A stretch of DNA of 64,000 nucleotides from Aminobacter anthyllidis (GTDB lineage Bacteria > Pseudomonadota > Alphaproteobacteria > Rhizobiales > Rhizobiaceae): the NCBI RefSeq assembly GCF_018555685.1, contig NZ_JAFLWW010000003.1, positions 372,001 through 436,000 of the forward strand. The letters are read 5' to 3'. Of the stretch, positions 8,211 through 19,883 are shown piece after piece (within the stretch, counting starts at the first letter, position 1; the number at the start of each line of letters is the position of its first letter). Made by a program: the position numbers and the translations under genes. A model generated the notes under the pieces. The model did not search any database. It saw only the letters and a program-made list of their open reading frames with translations, and had not been told where the DNA came from.

Positions 8211-8807
8211 ATGATGGAATCACAAGCGATGATGCGCACCATTCTTGCCGGCATTCTGATCCTGATGGCCGCCGGCGTCGGCTGGCTGACCTTCGACTGG
8301 TACAGCTCCAGGAACAGCGCCCAGGCCTTTGGCGCGCCCTTCGTGCTCGTCGACCAGAAGGGCGCCGAGATCACCGACGCTGCCTTCCGCGGCCAGCCGA
8401 GCGCCGTGTTCTTCGGCTTCACCCATTGCCCCGAGGTCTGCCCGACGACTCTGTTCGAGCTCGACGGCCTGCTCAAGCAGATGGGCGACGAAGGCAAGAA
8501 CCTGCGCGCCTATTTCGTTTCGGTCGATCCCGAACGCGACACGCCCGAGGTGATGAACAGCTACGTCAGCAACGTCTCCGACCGCATCACCGGCATCACC
8601 GGCGACCCGGCCAAGATCGCCGCCATGGCCAAGGCCTTCGGCATCTACTCCAAGAAGGTCCCGACCGAGGGCGGCGACTACACCATGGACCACACCGCAT
8701 CTGTGCTGCTGCTCGACAGCAAGGGTGATTTCTTCGGCACGATCGCCTATGAGGAGAACCCTGAGACCGCGCTTGCCAAGCTGAAACGGCTTGCAAACGA
8801 AGGCTGA
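8211..8807 (+). CDS. SCO1/SenC family copper chaperone
   Basis: A 198-aa membrane-anchored thioredoxin-fold protein that delivers copper or keeps the CuA site of cytochrome c oxidase reduced. One N-terminal membrane segment (about residues 9-29) precedes the domain. The copper ligands are Cys73 and Cys77 (THCPEVCP) and His161 (YTMDHTAS). DPERDTPE and the [10 protein letters not shown] block are also conserved. The start at 8211 is one of several close ATGs (also 8229 and 8232); none has a strong ribosome site. prmA follows 20 bp downstream. Confidence 0.93.
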   Translation: MMESQAMMRTILAGILILMAAGVGWLTFDWYSSRNSAQAFGAPFVLVDQKGAEITDAAFRGQPSAVFFGFTHCPEVCPTTLFELDGLLKQMGDEGKNLRAYFVSVDPERDTPEVMNSYVSNVSDRITGITGDPAKIAAMAKAFGIYSKKVPTEGGDYTMDHTASVLLLDSKGDFFGTIAYEENPETALAKLKRLANEG

Positions 8808-8827
8808 CCTTCTCCACCGGACCTGAC

Positions 8828-9700
8828 ATGACCCAGACACGGCTGCACATCACCACTGGCCGCGAAGCTGCAAATCGCATCTTCGCTGCCCTCGAAACCG
8901 CATTCGAGGACGACGGCTGGCCGATCGCCATCATCGAGATCGACGAGGACCGCGACATCCACGAAGTGTCGCTTTATGCCGATGGCGAGGTCGTGGACAT
9001 CGAACGCCGCATGGCCGAGGTCCTGGCTTCGGAAGGCCATGCCGGCGGCATCGAACGGGAAATCCTGCCCGACATCGACTGGGTGGCAAAGTCGCTCGAA
9101 GGTCTGAAGCCGGTCGAAGCGGGCCGCTTCATCGTCCACGGCGGCCATGACCGCAAGGATGTGCGCCCCGGCCAGATCGCCATCGAGATCGAAGCCGGCC
9201 TCGCCTTCGGCACCGGCCACCACGGCACGACGGCAGGCTGCCTGGAGATGATCGAAAAGGTCGTCGCCGAGGAAAAGCCCACCAACGCGCTCGACCTCGG
9301 CACCGGCAGCGCCGTGCTCGCCATTGCCGTTGCCAAGCTGGCGCCGATCCCGGTGCTCGCCACCGACATCGACCCGGTCGCAACCGAAGTCGCCGCCGCC
9401 AATGTCCGTCTCAACGGCGCTTCCAACCACGTCGAGACGGCGACGGCGGAAGGCTTCGACGACCCGATCTTCGCCGCGCGTGGCCCGTTCGACCTGATCG
9501 TCGCCAACATCCTGGCACAGCCGCTGATGCAGCTCGCGCCCGAGATGGCAGCACATCTGGCCGCCGATGGCTCGCTCGTGCTCTCGGGTATCCTCGACCG
9601 CCAGCACGACGCCGTGGTCGAAGCCTATGTCGCGGCCAAATTCCGCCACGTCGAAACCTTCCATAGGGAAGGCTGGGTGACGATCCACCTCAAGAACTGA
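8828..9700 (+). CDS. prmA: ribosomal protein L11 methyltransferase
   Basis: PrmA (290 aa) trimethylates ribosomal protein L11 with S-adenosylmethionine in the cytosol. The N-terminal L11-binding domain (1-100) is followed by the Rossmann methyltransferase domain: motif [16 protein letters not shown] (from about residue 156), [18 protein letters not shown], and the [14 protein letters not shown] motif, which corresponds to the family's N-(I/L)-L-A signature. [20 protein letters not shown], before motif I, is also diagnostic. It follows the SCO gene closely on the same strand. Confidence 0.95.
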   Translation: MTQTRLHITTGREAANRIFAALETAFEDDGWPIAIIEIDEDRDIHEVSLYADGEVVDIERRMAEVLASEGHAGGIEREILPDIDWVAKSLEGLKPVEAGRFIVHGGHDRKDVRPGQIAIEIEAGLAFGTGHHGTTAGCLEMIEKVVAEEKPTNALDLGTGSAVLAIAVAKLAPIPVLATDIDPVATEVAAANVRLNGASNHVETATAEGFDDPIFAARGPFDLIVANILAQPLMQLAPEMAAHLAADGSLVLSGILDRQHDAVVEAYVAAKFRHVETFHREGWVTIHLKN

Positions 9701-9782
9701 CGTTGTGGCACATACCGGCGGCGTTGCCAGCAAGGACGCGCGACGGTAGGTTCGCCGGAAATCCAGTTTCCGGGAAAACACC

Positions 9783-11612
9783 ATGTTTCAGTCCTTCGAT
9801 TCAGCCGGCGACCCCACCGTCGGCAAGCCGCGCGTGGCGCTGCTCCGGCAATGGCTCAAGGAGAACGGGCTCGACGGCTTCGTGGTGCCCCGGGCAGACG
9901 AGCACCAGGGCGAATACGTCCCGCCACGCTCGAATCGCCTGAGATGGCTGACCGGCTTCAGCGGCTCCGCCGGCGTGGCGATCGTGCTCGCCAGGAGCGC
10001 CTACATCTTCGTCGACGGCCGCTACACGCTGCAGGTGCGCGACGAGGTCGATCTCGACATCTTCACTGTCGAAAGCCTGATCGACAATCCCCCGGCAAGC
10101 TGGATCAGGGAAAACCTGCCCAAGGGCGCGCGGCTTGGCATCGACCCGTGGCTGCACACCATGGGCGAGGTCAAGGCGCTGACCGCGGCAGCCGAGAAGG
10201 TTGGCGCCGTGCTCGTCCCCCTCGCCCGCAACCCCATCGACGCGATCTGGGAGGACCAGCCCGACGCGCCACTGGCTCCGGTCGAGATCCACCCCGAGGC
10301 CTTTGCCGGCGAGCTGGCCAAGGACAAGCTCAAGCGGCTTGCTGCGGCGATCGAGAATGACGGCGCCACCCATGCGATCCTGACCGACCCGTCGTCGCTC
10401 GCTTGGGCGTTCAACATCCGCGGCGGCGACGTGCCCCACACGCCCCTCGCGCTTGGCTTCGCCATCCTGGCCGCCGACGGCAGCCATGCCGTGTTCATGG
10501 ACAAGCGCAAGCTTGGCCGCACGGAGGAGGCCTATCTCACGCAGCTCGCCGACATCAAGGCGCCAGGCAAGCTCGATGACGCGGTCGCCGCCCTTGCCAA
10601 ATCAGGCGCGAAGATCGCGCTCGACCCGGTGCTTGCCGCCGACAGGCTGCGCGCCCTGATCGAGGACAATGGCGGCACGGTGGTGCAGGCGCCGGACCCG
10701 GCGCGCCTGCCACGCGCGACCAAGAATGCTGCCGAGATCGCTGGAACGCGCGCCGCCCATCGCCGCGACGGCGCTGCGGTCGCCAAGCTGCTCTGTTGGC
10801 TGGATCGGCAGGAGCCCGGCAAGCTCGACGAGATCGCGGTGGTAACGAAGCTGGAGGAATGCCGCCGCCAGACCGGCGAGGAAACGCAGATGCCGCTGCG
10901 CGACGTCTCGTTCGACACCATCTCGGGTGCCGGCCCCAACGGCGCGATCATGCACTACCGCGTGTCGAAGGCGACGAGCCGCGTGCTCGCCACCGGCGAG
11001 CTGTTCCTGCTCGATTCGGGCGCGCAGTATCAGGACGGCACCACCGACATCACCCGCACCATGCCGGTCGGCAAGCCGACCGAGGAAATGCGCGAGCGCT
11101 TCACGCTGGTGCTCAAGGGCATGATCGCGATTTCGCTCGCGCGCTTCCCGGCCGGCACGCGCGGCGCCGACATCGATGCCCTTGCCCGCATCGCCTTGTG
11201 GAAGCACGGACTCGACTACGCCCATGGCACCGGCCACGGCGTCGGCTCCTACCTCGCCGTGCATGAGGGTCCGCAGCGCATCGCCAAGACGGGTATGGAA
11301 AAGCTGCTTGCCGGCATGATCCTGTCCAACGAGCCCGGCTACTACAAGGAAGGCCATTACGGCATCCGGCTGGAAAACCTGATCCTGGTGACACAGGCTG
11401 GCGAGCTGCCCGGCGGCGACATCGCCATGCATGGCTTCGAGACGTTGACTCTGGCGCCCTTCGACCAGCGCCTGCTGCGCGCCGACCTGCTGACCCGCGA
11501 GGAACTGGATTGGCTCAACGCCTACCACGCCCGCGTTCTGGCCGAGATCGGTCCGATGCTCGACGGCGAAACGCTGGCCTGGCTGGAAAAGGCGACCGCA
11601 CAGATCGCCTGA
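9783..11612 (+). CDS. M24 family Xaa-Pro aminopeptidase (aminopeptidase P)
   Basis: A 609-aa dimetal aminopeptidase that removes an N-terminal residue before proline. Two N-terminal creatinase-like domains (about 1-310) precede the pita-bread catalytic domain. Metal ligands are visible: the two Asp in LLDSGAQYQDGTTDITRT, His in HGTGHGVGSYLAVHEGP, and Glu in LSNEPGYYKEGHYGIRLEN. The C-terminal block with LTLAPFD and WLNAYHARV is typical of the long, three-domain cytosolic form. It is 82 bp after prmA, possibly with its own promoter. Confidence 0.93.
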   Translation: MFQSFDSAGDPTVGKPRVALLRQWLKENGLDGFVVPRADEHQGEYVPPRSNRLRWLTGFSGSAGVAIVLARSAYIFVDGRYTLQVRDEVDLDIFTVESLIDNPPASWIRENLPKGARLGIDPWLHTMGEVKALTAAAEKVGAVLVPLARNPIDAIWEDQPDAPLAPVEIHPEAFAGELAKDKLKRLAAAIENDGATHAILTDPSSLAWAFNIRGGDVPHTPLALGFAILAADGSHAVFMDKRKLGRTEEAYLTQLADIKAPGKLDDAVAALAKSGAKIALDPVLAADRLRALIEDNGGTVVQAPDPARLPRATKNAAEIAGTRAAHRRDGAAVAKLLCWLDRQEPGKLDEIAVVTKLEECRRQTGEETQMPLRDVSFDTISGAGPNGAIMHYRVSKATSRVLATGELFLLDSGAQYQDGTTDITRTMPVGKPTEEMRERFTLVLKGMIAISLARFPAGTRGADIDALARIALWKHGLDYAHGTGHGVGSYLAVHEGPQRIAKTGMEKLLAGMILSNEPGYYKEGHYGIRLENLILVTQAGELPGGDIAMHGFETLTLAPFDQRLLRADLLTREELDWLNAYHARVLAEIGPMLDGETLAWLEKATAQIA

Positions 11613-11655
11613 GGATCTTGCGACACAGTTCCCTCAGGAGCTGGATATTGCCGCT

Positions 11656-11828
11656 AGTGGTGGCTCGGTCGTGCGTCCTTCGACAAGCTCAGGATGAGGA
11701 ACGTCAGCGTTAGCGCGCCTAGATAGCGTTGGCGCTGGTATCGATCATAAGCTGGAGCAATGGCGTCAGTGGTCCTCATCCTGAGCCTGTCGAAGGACGC
11801 ACGACGCACCGACAGCGGGACCACCACT
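11656..11828. repeat. 173-bp intergenic element with 30-bp inverted arms
   Basis: The arms at 11671-11700 and 11773-11802 are inverted copies with one mismatch; their core is CTTCGACAAGCTCAGGATGA. Weaker outer pairing (AGTGGTGG at 11656, CCACCACT at 11821) extends the match to the ends. The 72-bp centre is unique. The element lies between convergent genes. A single-arm copy is at 6132-6158. It looks like a non-autonomous interspersed element; no transposase is present. Confidence 0.65.
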
Positions 11829-11841
11829 GCCGCCGCCCTAC

Positions 11842-12138
11842 TCAGCCGATGAAATGCCGGAGCGCGATCAGCACGGCAGCACCGGCCAAAAACATCGTCA
11901 TCAACCCGCCGCGCAGCGAAACGATCGCCGCGACCGCAAGGGCGGCCAGTTCAGCAGGGCCCGCCGACAGCGCGGCGGGCGCCACCAGCGTGGTCAGGAC
12001 CGCCGCCGGCACGGCGTTCAGGCCCGCCTCGACGCGCGGATGGATGCGCTCGAAGCGCGAGATGACAAGATGCCCGCCGATGCGCGTCAGATAGGTGGCG
12101 ACCGCGCCGGCGAGGATGATCCAAAGCGTCGTGCTCAC
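11842..12138 (-). CDS. azlD: AzlD family branched-chain amino acid exporter small subunit
   Basis: A 98-aa inner-membrane protein with about four hydrophobic segments. The pattern ATYLTRIGGHLVI, then RVEAGLNAVPAAVLTTLV and LRGGLMTMFLAGAAV, is that of AzlD, the small partner of AzlC in export of branched-chain amino acids. Its start overlaps the azlC stop by 4 nt (12135-12138), showing translational coupling. Confidence 0.88.
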   Translation of the reverse strand: MSTTLWIILAGAVATYLTRIGGHLVISRFERIHPRVEAGLNAVPAAVLTTLVAPAALSAGPAELAALAVAAIVSLRGGLMTMFLAGAAVLIALRHFIG

Positions 12139-12863
12139 GAAACCACCTCCACCGTTTCATCTGATGCAGCCGTTTCTTCGGGGCGAACCGGCATCGCCGC
12201 GGCAAACAGCACCCCGGCCAGTGCACCGATCGAGACGTGCCAGGGCGAGCCGACAGTCTTGTAGGCGATCATCGAGGCAACGGCGCTGGCAACGACGATC
12301 GGCAGCCAGCGCGGGCGCTTGCGGAAGCTCATCACCAGTCCGAGGAAATAGATCGGCAGCAGGAAATCGAGGCCGATGGCATGCGGATTGGGGATCAGCC
12401 GCCCGAACATTGCCCCCAGCGCGCTTTCGGCGACCCAGAAGACGTAGATCGGCAAAGCCATGCCCATGTACCAGGCAAAGGTCACCTCCTCGCCGTTCTC
12501 GCCCTTGCGCTCGGCCTCGGCATATTGCGGGTCAACGAGGAAAAAGTAGCCGATAGCCTGCTTCAGAAACGGCCAGTGGTCGATGCGCTTGCCGACCGCC
12601 GCTGAATAGAGCACGTGGCGGAAGTTGACGGCGAAGATCGACAGCACCACCAGCCACGGCGCGACATGCTGGCCGAACAGCTCGATACCGACAAGCTGGC
12701 TGGCGCCGCCATAGATGCTGGCGCTCATCAGCGTCGCCTCGGCGACGGAGAAGCCATTGTCTATGGCCAGCGCCCCGAACAGGATGGCAAAGGGCGCCGA
12801 GGCGACCACCACCGGTACGCTCAAGCGCACGCCTTGCCAGAATTCACCTCGACGATCAGACAT
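12135..12863 (-). CDS. azlC: AzlC family branched-chain amino acid permease
   Basis: A 242-aa inner-membrane permease, the large subunit of the AzlCD exporter. Family blocks are GVRLSVPVVVASAPFAILFG, ASIYGGASQLVGIELFG, SIFAVNFRHVLYSA and QAIGYFFLVDPQYA. I chose the ATG at 12863 (MSDRRGEFW) because GGAGG lies 4-8 nt before it. The frame continues upstream to 12965, but that part does not resemble the family. It is the first gene of a two-gene operon with azlD. Confidence 0.92.
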   Translation of the reverse strand: MSDRRGEFWQGVRLSVPVVVASAPFAILFGALAIDNGFSVAEATLMSASIYGGASQLVGIELFGQHVAPWLVVLSIFAVNFRHVLYSAAVGKRIDHWPFLKQAIGYFFLVDPQYAEAERKGENGEEVTFAWYMGMALPIYVFWVAESALGAMFGRLIPNPHAIGLDFLLPIYFLGLVMSFRKRPRWLPIVVASAVASMIAYKTVGSPWHVSIGALAGVLFAAAMPVRPEETAASDETVEVVS

Positions 12864-13032
12864 TTGGCCTCCGTGGCGCATCGGCCCCAGATCGAACTTT
12901 GAGTGTTGGAATGCACGATGCAGGTCGAAATTGAAAACGCAGAGCGGCTCGACCAATGCTCCCATAGCCTGCGCGGAGGTCTGAATAAGTCAGCCGGCTT
13001 GGCGTGTCACATCAATTCGGTTGAGCCAACGA

Positions 13033-13641
13033 TCAGCGGTTCTCAGTTTTTGCCGGCCGCTTGACCGAGCATGGCGAATAGCCGCCCGGATGGAGGCGGC
13101 CCATCGTCATGTCGAGCTTGATCGGCAGGTCACGCAGCGCATTGACGTTCAGCTTGCGCGCAGCCGCCAGCGCCACCTCGCCGCAGGCATGCGCGTCCTC
13201 GGCCGCGTTGTGATGCTTGAACGAGAAGTCGATGTGGCGCGACACCTCGTTGAGCCGGTGCGAGGCGAGCTCCTGCCACACCATCTTCGCCATCTTGAGC
13301 GTGCAGATGTAATCGATATCAGGACAGGCGATGCCGTACAGCTGATAGCTCGCCCGCATCACGCTCATGTCGAACGAAGCGTTGTGGGCGATGACCAGCG
13401 TATCGCCGAGATCGTCTTCGAATTCCTCCATCACCTCGGGGAATTCGGCAGCATCCTCGACATCAGCCGGGCGGATGCCGTGGACGGCAATGTTGAAACG
13501 GGAAAAGCGCATGTCCTTGGGGCGGATGAGCCGCTCCTCGACTCGGATGACCGCGCCGTCCTCGATCCAGGCGAGGCCCACGGAGCATGGGCTGCTGCGC
13601 TGCTCGTTGGCAGTTTCAAAGTCGATGGCAATTGCACGCAT
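13033..13641 (-). CDS. DnaQ-like DEDDh 3'-5' exonuclease
   Basis: A 202-aa exonuclease with the fold of the DNA polymerase III epsilon subunit. All five catalytic residues are visible: Asp7 and Glu9 (IDFETAN), Asp91 (AHNASFD), His144 and Asp149 (HNAAED). It is a single-domain protein without the epsilon C-terminal region that binds the polymerase, so it is more likely a stand-alone repair or RNA/DNA trimming enzyme than the replicative proofreader. It starts 8 bp after ligA ends and belongs to the end of the ligA-side operon. Confidence 0.85.
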   Translation of the reverse strand: MRAIAIDFETANEQRSSPCSVGLAWIEDGAVIRVEERLIRPKDMRFSRFNIAVHGIRPADVEDAAEFPEVMEEFEDDLGDTLVIAHNASFDMSVMRASYQLYGIACPDIDYICTLKMAKMVWQELASHRLNEVSRHIDFSFKHHNAAEDAHACGEVALAAARKLNVNALRDLPIKLDMTMGRLHPGGYSPCSVKRPAKTENR

Positions 13642-13649
13642 GAAGTCTG

Positions 13650-15836
<2,187 letters not shown>

Positions 15837-15932
15837 TCAGGATGCGGTCCGGCGGGAGCCGCCCGGCTCGAATTCCACGTCAAATCAGCAGGATCGCGCA
15901 AGCTCCTGACATGTCGCCGTCAATGCTGCCGC

Positions 15933-17606
15933 TCAGGATGCCGTAACATTCTCGCGCAGCAGCCGCTCGGCCGCGGCACGCGCCTCCTCGGTAATCGTCG
16001 CACCCGAGAGCATGCGTGCAATCTCCTCCTGGCGCGCCGGACGGTCCATTTCGTGGATGCCGGTCGCCACCTTGTCTGTGTTGCCCTTCTTGGAGATCAG
16101 GAAATGTGTCGCGGCGCGCGCGGCAACTTGCGGCGCATGGGTTACCGACAGTACCTGGACACGGTTGGCAAGCCGCGCCAGGCGCTGGCCGATGGCGTCG
16201 GCCACGGCCCCGCCGACTCCGGTGTCGATTTCGTCGAAGACGAGCGTCGGCGCCGAGCCGCGGTCGGCAAGCGCGACCTTGAGCGCCAGCAGGAAGCGCG
16301 ACAGCTCGCCGCCCGACGCCACCTTCATCATCGGCCCCGGCCGGGTGCCCGGATTGGTGCGGACCCAGAACTCGACCTGATCGATGCCTTCGAGCATGCG
16401 GTTGTCGGTTTCGCTCGATAGCTCGACCAGGAACTCGGCGCGCTCGAGCTTGAGCGCCGGCAACTCGGCCATGACGGTCTTGCGCAGGCCTTCGGCAGCC
16501 GTCTTGCGCAGCTCGGACAGGCTGGATGCAATGCGATCATAGGCCTCGCGCGTCAGCTTCGCCTGCTGTTCGAGCGATTGCAGCCGCTCTTCGCCCGCAT
16601 CGAGGTCGGCCAGATCGGCGACCATCGTGTCGCGCAGCTTGGCAAGGTCGTCGACAGCGACATTGTGCTTGCGCGCGGCGGCACGCAGCGCAAACAGCCG
16701 CTCTTCGGCCTTCTCCAACCGCTGGGGATCGTATTCGGTGGCCCGAAGCGCCGCGTCCACGCCTGATTGCGCCGCATCAAGCGAAATCATCGCCTCGTCG
16801 AGCGATTTCACCACCTCGTCGAGCAAGCCCGGCACTTCGGACGCCTTGCGCTGCAGACGGCGCAACAGGCTGGCGAGTTGAGGCAGCGGCGACGACGAGC
16901 CTGAGAGCACGTCCTGCGCATCCTGGATTTCCGAGGCGATCTTTTCGACACGCATCATCGCGGCGCGCAGTTCGGCAAGCTCGCTCTCCTCGCCCGGTTG
17001 CGGGTCGAGCTTGGTCAGTTCCGTCACCGCGGCGCGCAGATATTCGGCCTCGCGGGCAGCCGCATCGACACGGGCGCGATGGCGCGACAGCTCCTGCTCG
17101 GCGGCACGCCACAGCTTCCAGGCCTCGGCCGTCGCCCTCGCCTCGCCGACATGGCCGCCAAACGAATCGAGCACCTCGCGATGCGCCCCGCCGTCGACAA
17201 GCGCGCGGTCGTCATGCTGGCCGTGGATTTCAACGAGCGCGCGGCCGACGTCGCGCATCAATGTCACGCTCGAAGGCTGGTCATTGACGAAAACACGGGT
17301 GCGGCCATCGGCTGTCTGCACGCGCCTGAGGATGATGTCGCCATCGTCGTCGATGGCATTGTCGGCCAGCAGTGTGCGTGCAGGATGGTTGCGCGGCACG
17401 TCGAAGACGGCCGTCACCTGCCCCTGGCTCGCACCATGGCGGACAAGCGAAGCATCGCCGCGCGCGCCAAGCGCGAGCGACAATGCGTCGAGAAGGATGG
17501 ATTTGCCCGCGCCGGTCTCACCTGTCAGCACGGAAAGGCCGGGCGTGAAATCGATGTCCAGCCGTTCGATCAGGACGATATCGCGGATCGACAGGCGCGA
17601 GAGCAT
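15933..17606 (-). CDS. recN: DNA repair protein RecN
   Basis: RecN (557 aa) is an SMC-like ATPase that acts early in double-strand-break repair. The N-terminal half has Walker A GETGAGKS (29-36) after LSIRDIVLIERLDIDF. A long coiled coil fills about 150-380. The C-terminal half has the ABC signature ASGGELSRFLLALK, Walker B TLVFDEIDTGVGG and SVTHAPQVAARA. It starts 10 bp after bamD ends and precedes ligA, the standard order behind ftsZ-lpxC in Rhizobiales. Confidence 0.96.
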   Translation of the reverse strand: MLSRLSIRDIVLIERLDIDFTPGLSVLTGETGAGKSILLDALSLALGARGDASLVRHGASQGQVTAVFDVPRNHPARTLLADNAIDDDGDIILRRVQTADGRTRVFVNDQPSSVTLMRDVGRALVEIHGQHDDRALVDGGAHREVLDSFGGHVGEARATAEAWKLWRAAEQELSRHRARVDAAAREAEYLRAAVTELTKLDPQPGEESELAELRAAMMRVEKIASEIQDAQDVLSGSSSPLPQLASLLRRLQRKASEVPGLLDEVVKSLDEAMISLDAAQSGVDAALRATEYDPQRLEKAEERLFALRAAARKHNVAVDDLAKLRDTMVADLADLDAGEERLQSLEQQAKLTREAYDRIASSLSELRKTAAEGLRKTVMAELPALKLERAEFLVELSSETDNRMLEGIDQVEFWVRTNPGTRPGPMMKVASGGELSRFLLALKVALADRGSAPTLVFDEIDTGVGGAVADAIGQRLARLANRVQVLSVTHAPQVAARAATHFLISKKGNTDKVATGIHEMDRPARQEEIARMLSGATITEEARAAAERLLRENVTAS

Positions 17607-17616
17607 CTAATGTTGA

Positions 17617-18486
17617 TCAGGCGCCGGAGAACATCTTTCCGGCCTTGGAAATCCATGAGCCGGCATTTTCGCGAGGCTCAAGGCCGCCGGACTGCAGCAG
17701 CTTGTACGAATCCTTGTACCACTGGCTGTCGGGATAGTTCTGGCCGAGCACGGCTGCCGCCGTCTGGGCTTCCGAGGTCAGGCCCATCGCGTAGTAGGTC
17801 TCGACCAGGCGCGCGAGCGCTTCTTCGATGTGGCGCGTGTTCGAGTAATTCTCGACCACGTTGCGGAAGCGCTTGGCGGAAGCGATGAACTCGCGGCGCT
17901 CGAGATAATAGCGGCCGATCTGCATCTCCTTGCCGGCGAGCTGGTCGCGGGCAAAGCGGATCTTGGCATTGGCGTCGTCGACATATTCCGACGCAGGCCA
18001 GCGCTGGACCACTTCGGTCATCGCCTCGATGGTGCGGCGAGCTTCCTTCTGATCCTGCGTCACGTCGCGAATCTGGCGGAAGTAGCTCAGGCCGATGATG
18101 TACTGGGCGTAGGCAGCGTCGTCGGTCGAAGGATAGAGCGCGAGATAGCGCTTGGCCGAGTTGATGGCCTCTTCATAAGCGCCCTGGCGGTAGCTGGCGA
18201 AGGCGCCCATCACCATCGACTTGCGGGCGAACTCCGAATAGGGGTGCTGGCGGTCGACAGCCTCGAACTTGCGGCTGGCCTCCTTGAGGCGGCCGGCATT
18301 GAGGTTGGCGAGGCCCTGATTGTATAGAACGTCGGCCGGTTCGGTCTGCTCGACATAGGTCGCGAGATCGACATCGGCTTCGCCGGACATGCAACCAGAC
18401 AGTGCAAGCGCCGGAGCGATGAGCGAAAGCGCCACAACCAGAGGCTTCACGCGCAATTTCGATCGATCGGCTCGTATCAATGACAT
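17617..18486 (-). CDS. bamD: outer membrane protein assembly factor BamD (lipoprotein)
   Basis: BamD (289 aa, ComL/YfiO family) is a lipoprotein of the BAM complex that folds beta-barrel proteins into the outer membrane. The signal peptide ends in a lipobox (LALSGC, Cys32). Five tetratricopeptide-like repeats follow, including [33 protein letters not shown] and [25 protein letters not shown] chose the ATG at 18486 to begin the signal peptide. It lies between lpxC and recN, and its 183-bp upstream gap may hold a promoter. Confidence 0.95.
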   Translation of the reverse strand: MSLIRADRSKLRVKPLVVALSLIAPALALSGCMSGEADVDLATYVEQTEPADVLYNQGLANLNAGRLKEASRKFEAVDRQHPYSEFARKSMVMGAFASYRQGAYEEAINSAKRYLALYPSTDDAAYAQYIIGLSYFRQIRDVTQDQKEARRTIEAMTEVVQRWPASEYVDDANAKIRFARDQLAGKEMQIGRYYLERREFIASAKRFRNVVENYSNTRHIEEALARLVETYYAMGLTSEAQTAAAVLGQNYPDSQWYKDSYKLLQSGGLEPRENAGSWISKAGKMFSGA

Positions 18487-18669
18487 CACAGAGTTCCGCC
18501 CCTTTGGCGCTGTTTCGCTTTTAGGCAATGGCCATAGATCACAACTGGCTTTGCCCGGCAACGCTATCAGCCGCCAATCGCGCAATTTTGTGGCACGCGA
18601 TGACGCATGCCATTTCGCCGGCCAAGTGGTGCAACAAGGTCACACCACCTTTCCGGCGATTGCCAGCCG

Positions 18670-19605
18670 TCAGAGAGTCCAGGGCGCGTGGACTGCGGCG
18701 CTGACAGCAATAAGTTCGGCCGAACGCCCACGCTCGCGGCGCGACGTCTCGACGACCTCGAAGGCCGAACGGTCCGAAAGCAGGCGGCGCAGGGCGGCGG
18801 CATTCAACCTGTGGCCGCCGCGATAGGAGCGGAAGCAGCCGATGAAGCGGGCGCCGGCAAGGGCCAGATCCCCCATCGCGTCGAGCGTCTTGTGGCGCAC
18901 GAACTCGTTGGAAAAGCGCAGGCCTTCCATGTTGATGATGTGGTTGTCGTCGCCGATGACCACGGAATTCTCCAGCGACGAGCCGAGCGCGTAGCCGGCT
19001 GCCCACAGGCGTTCGACATCCTTCATGAAGCCGAAAGTGCGAGCGCGCGCGATCTCGCGGCGGAAAATATCGTCGTTGATGTCGGAGGCGAAGGACTGGC
19101 GGCCGATCGCCGGGCTTTCGAAATCGATCTCGACCTCGAATCGCGTGCCGCCATAGGGGCGGAACTCGGCCCACGAGGCGCCGCTTTCGATTCGCACGGG
19201 CTTGATGACGCGGATGTAGCGGCGCTTGACGCCCTGCACTTCGATGCCGGCCTGGTCGATGGCTTCGACGAACTGCCCGGCACTGCCGTCGAGAATCGGC
19301 ACTTCGGCGCCTTCGACCTCAATCAGCAGATTGTCGATACCGAGGCCGAACAGTGCGGCCATCAGGTGTTCGATCGTGGCGACGTGGAGACCGGCGGGGT
19401 CCCCCAACAAGGTGCAAAGGTCGGTTGCACCCACTTCCGACACAATTCCACGAAACTCTCGGTCAGCAACCTGAAACACCACGCCCGTATCCGCGTCTGC
19501 CGGCGCGAAATGGATAGCCACAGGCTTGCCGCTGTGAACGCCAATGCCCGACAGCGTGACACGCGATTTGAGTGTTGTCTGATAGTCCTGCAAGTCGATC
19601 CCCAT
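18670..19605 (-). CDS. lpxC: UDP-3-O-acyl-N-acetylglucosamine deacetylase
   Basis: LpxC (311 aa) catalyses the committed step of lipid A synthesis in the cytosol. Zinc ligands His80 (ATIEHLMAAL), His238 and Asp242 (RHKTLDAMGD) and the catalytic His265 (RGGH) are all present at almost the E. coli positions. The start QTTLKSRVTLSGIGVHSG is canonical. I chose the ATG at 19605 (MGIDLQDYQ). It lies behind ftsZ but beyond a terminator at 19828-19856, so it probably has its own promoter in the 278-bp gap. Confidence 0.97.
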   Translation of the reverse strand: MGIDLQDYQTTLKSRVTLSGIGVHSGKPVAIHFAPADADTGVVFQVADREFRGIVSEVGATDLCTLLGDPAGLHVATIEHLMAALFGLGIDNLLIEVEGAEVPILDGSAGQFVEAIDQAGIEVQGVKRRYIRVIKPVRIESGASWAEFRPYGGTRFEVEIDFESPAIGRQSFASDINDDIFRREIARARTFGFMKDVERLWAAGYALGSSLENSVVIGDDNHIINMEGLRFSNEFVRHKTLDAMGDLALAGARFIGCFRSYRGGHRLNAAALRRLLSDRSAFEVVETSRRERGRSAELIAVSAAVHAPWTL

Positions 19606-19827
19606 ATGCCCGTACTCACTAGGTCCGCTTCGCCACAATGGAGCGCACGGCTCTTATGCTCGTTGGACGGGACCTCATCCCCACAATACCCGCCCAAGCG
19701 ACCTTAGTTGGCGCGAAGATAGTCTTCCGGATGATAGACTCCAAATCACGGTTTCTTACTCTGTGTAACTGCCGAGACGCTTCGACTCGTCCCGTCAAGC
19801 CAATGATTTGACTGATCTTTTCAGATC

Positions 19828-19856
19828 AAAAGGCGGGCGTCGAGACGCCCGCCTTT
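19828..19856 (-). terminator. rho-independent terminator of ftsZ
   Basis: A 12-bp GC-rich stem (arm AAAGGCGGGCGT, pairing 19829-19840 with 19845-19856) closes a 4-nt loop. On the minus strand it is followed by TTTT. It lies 28-56 bp beyond the ftsZ stop and would end the ddl-ftsQAZ transcript before lpxC. Confidence 0.75.
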
Positions 19857-19883
19857 CAAACAGTGTTACTGGCCGTTCACAGA

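Noticed and set aside
11656-11828. insertion sequence
   Set aside because: Inverted arms are present, but the 72-bp centre cannot encode a transposase and no target-site duplication was evident.
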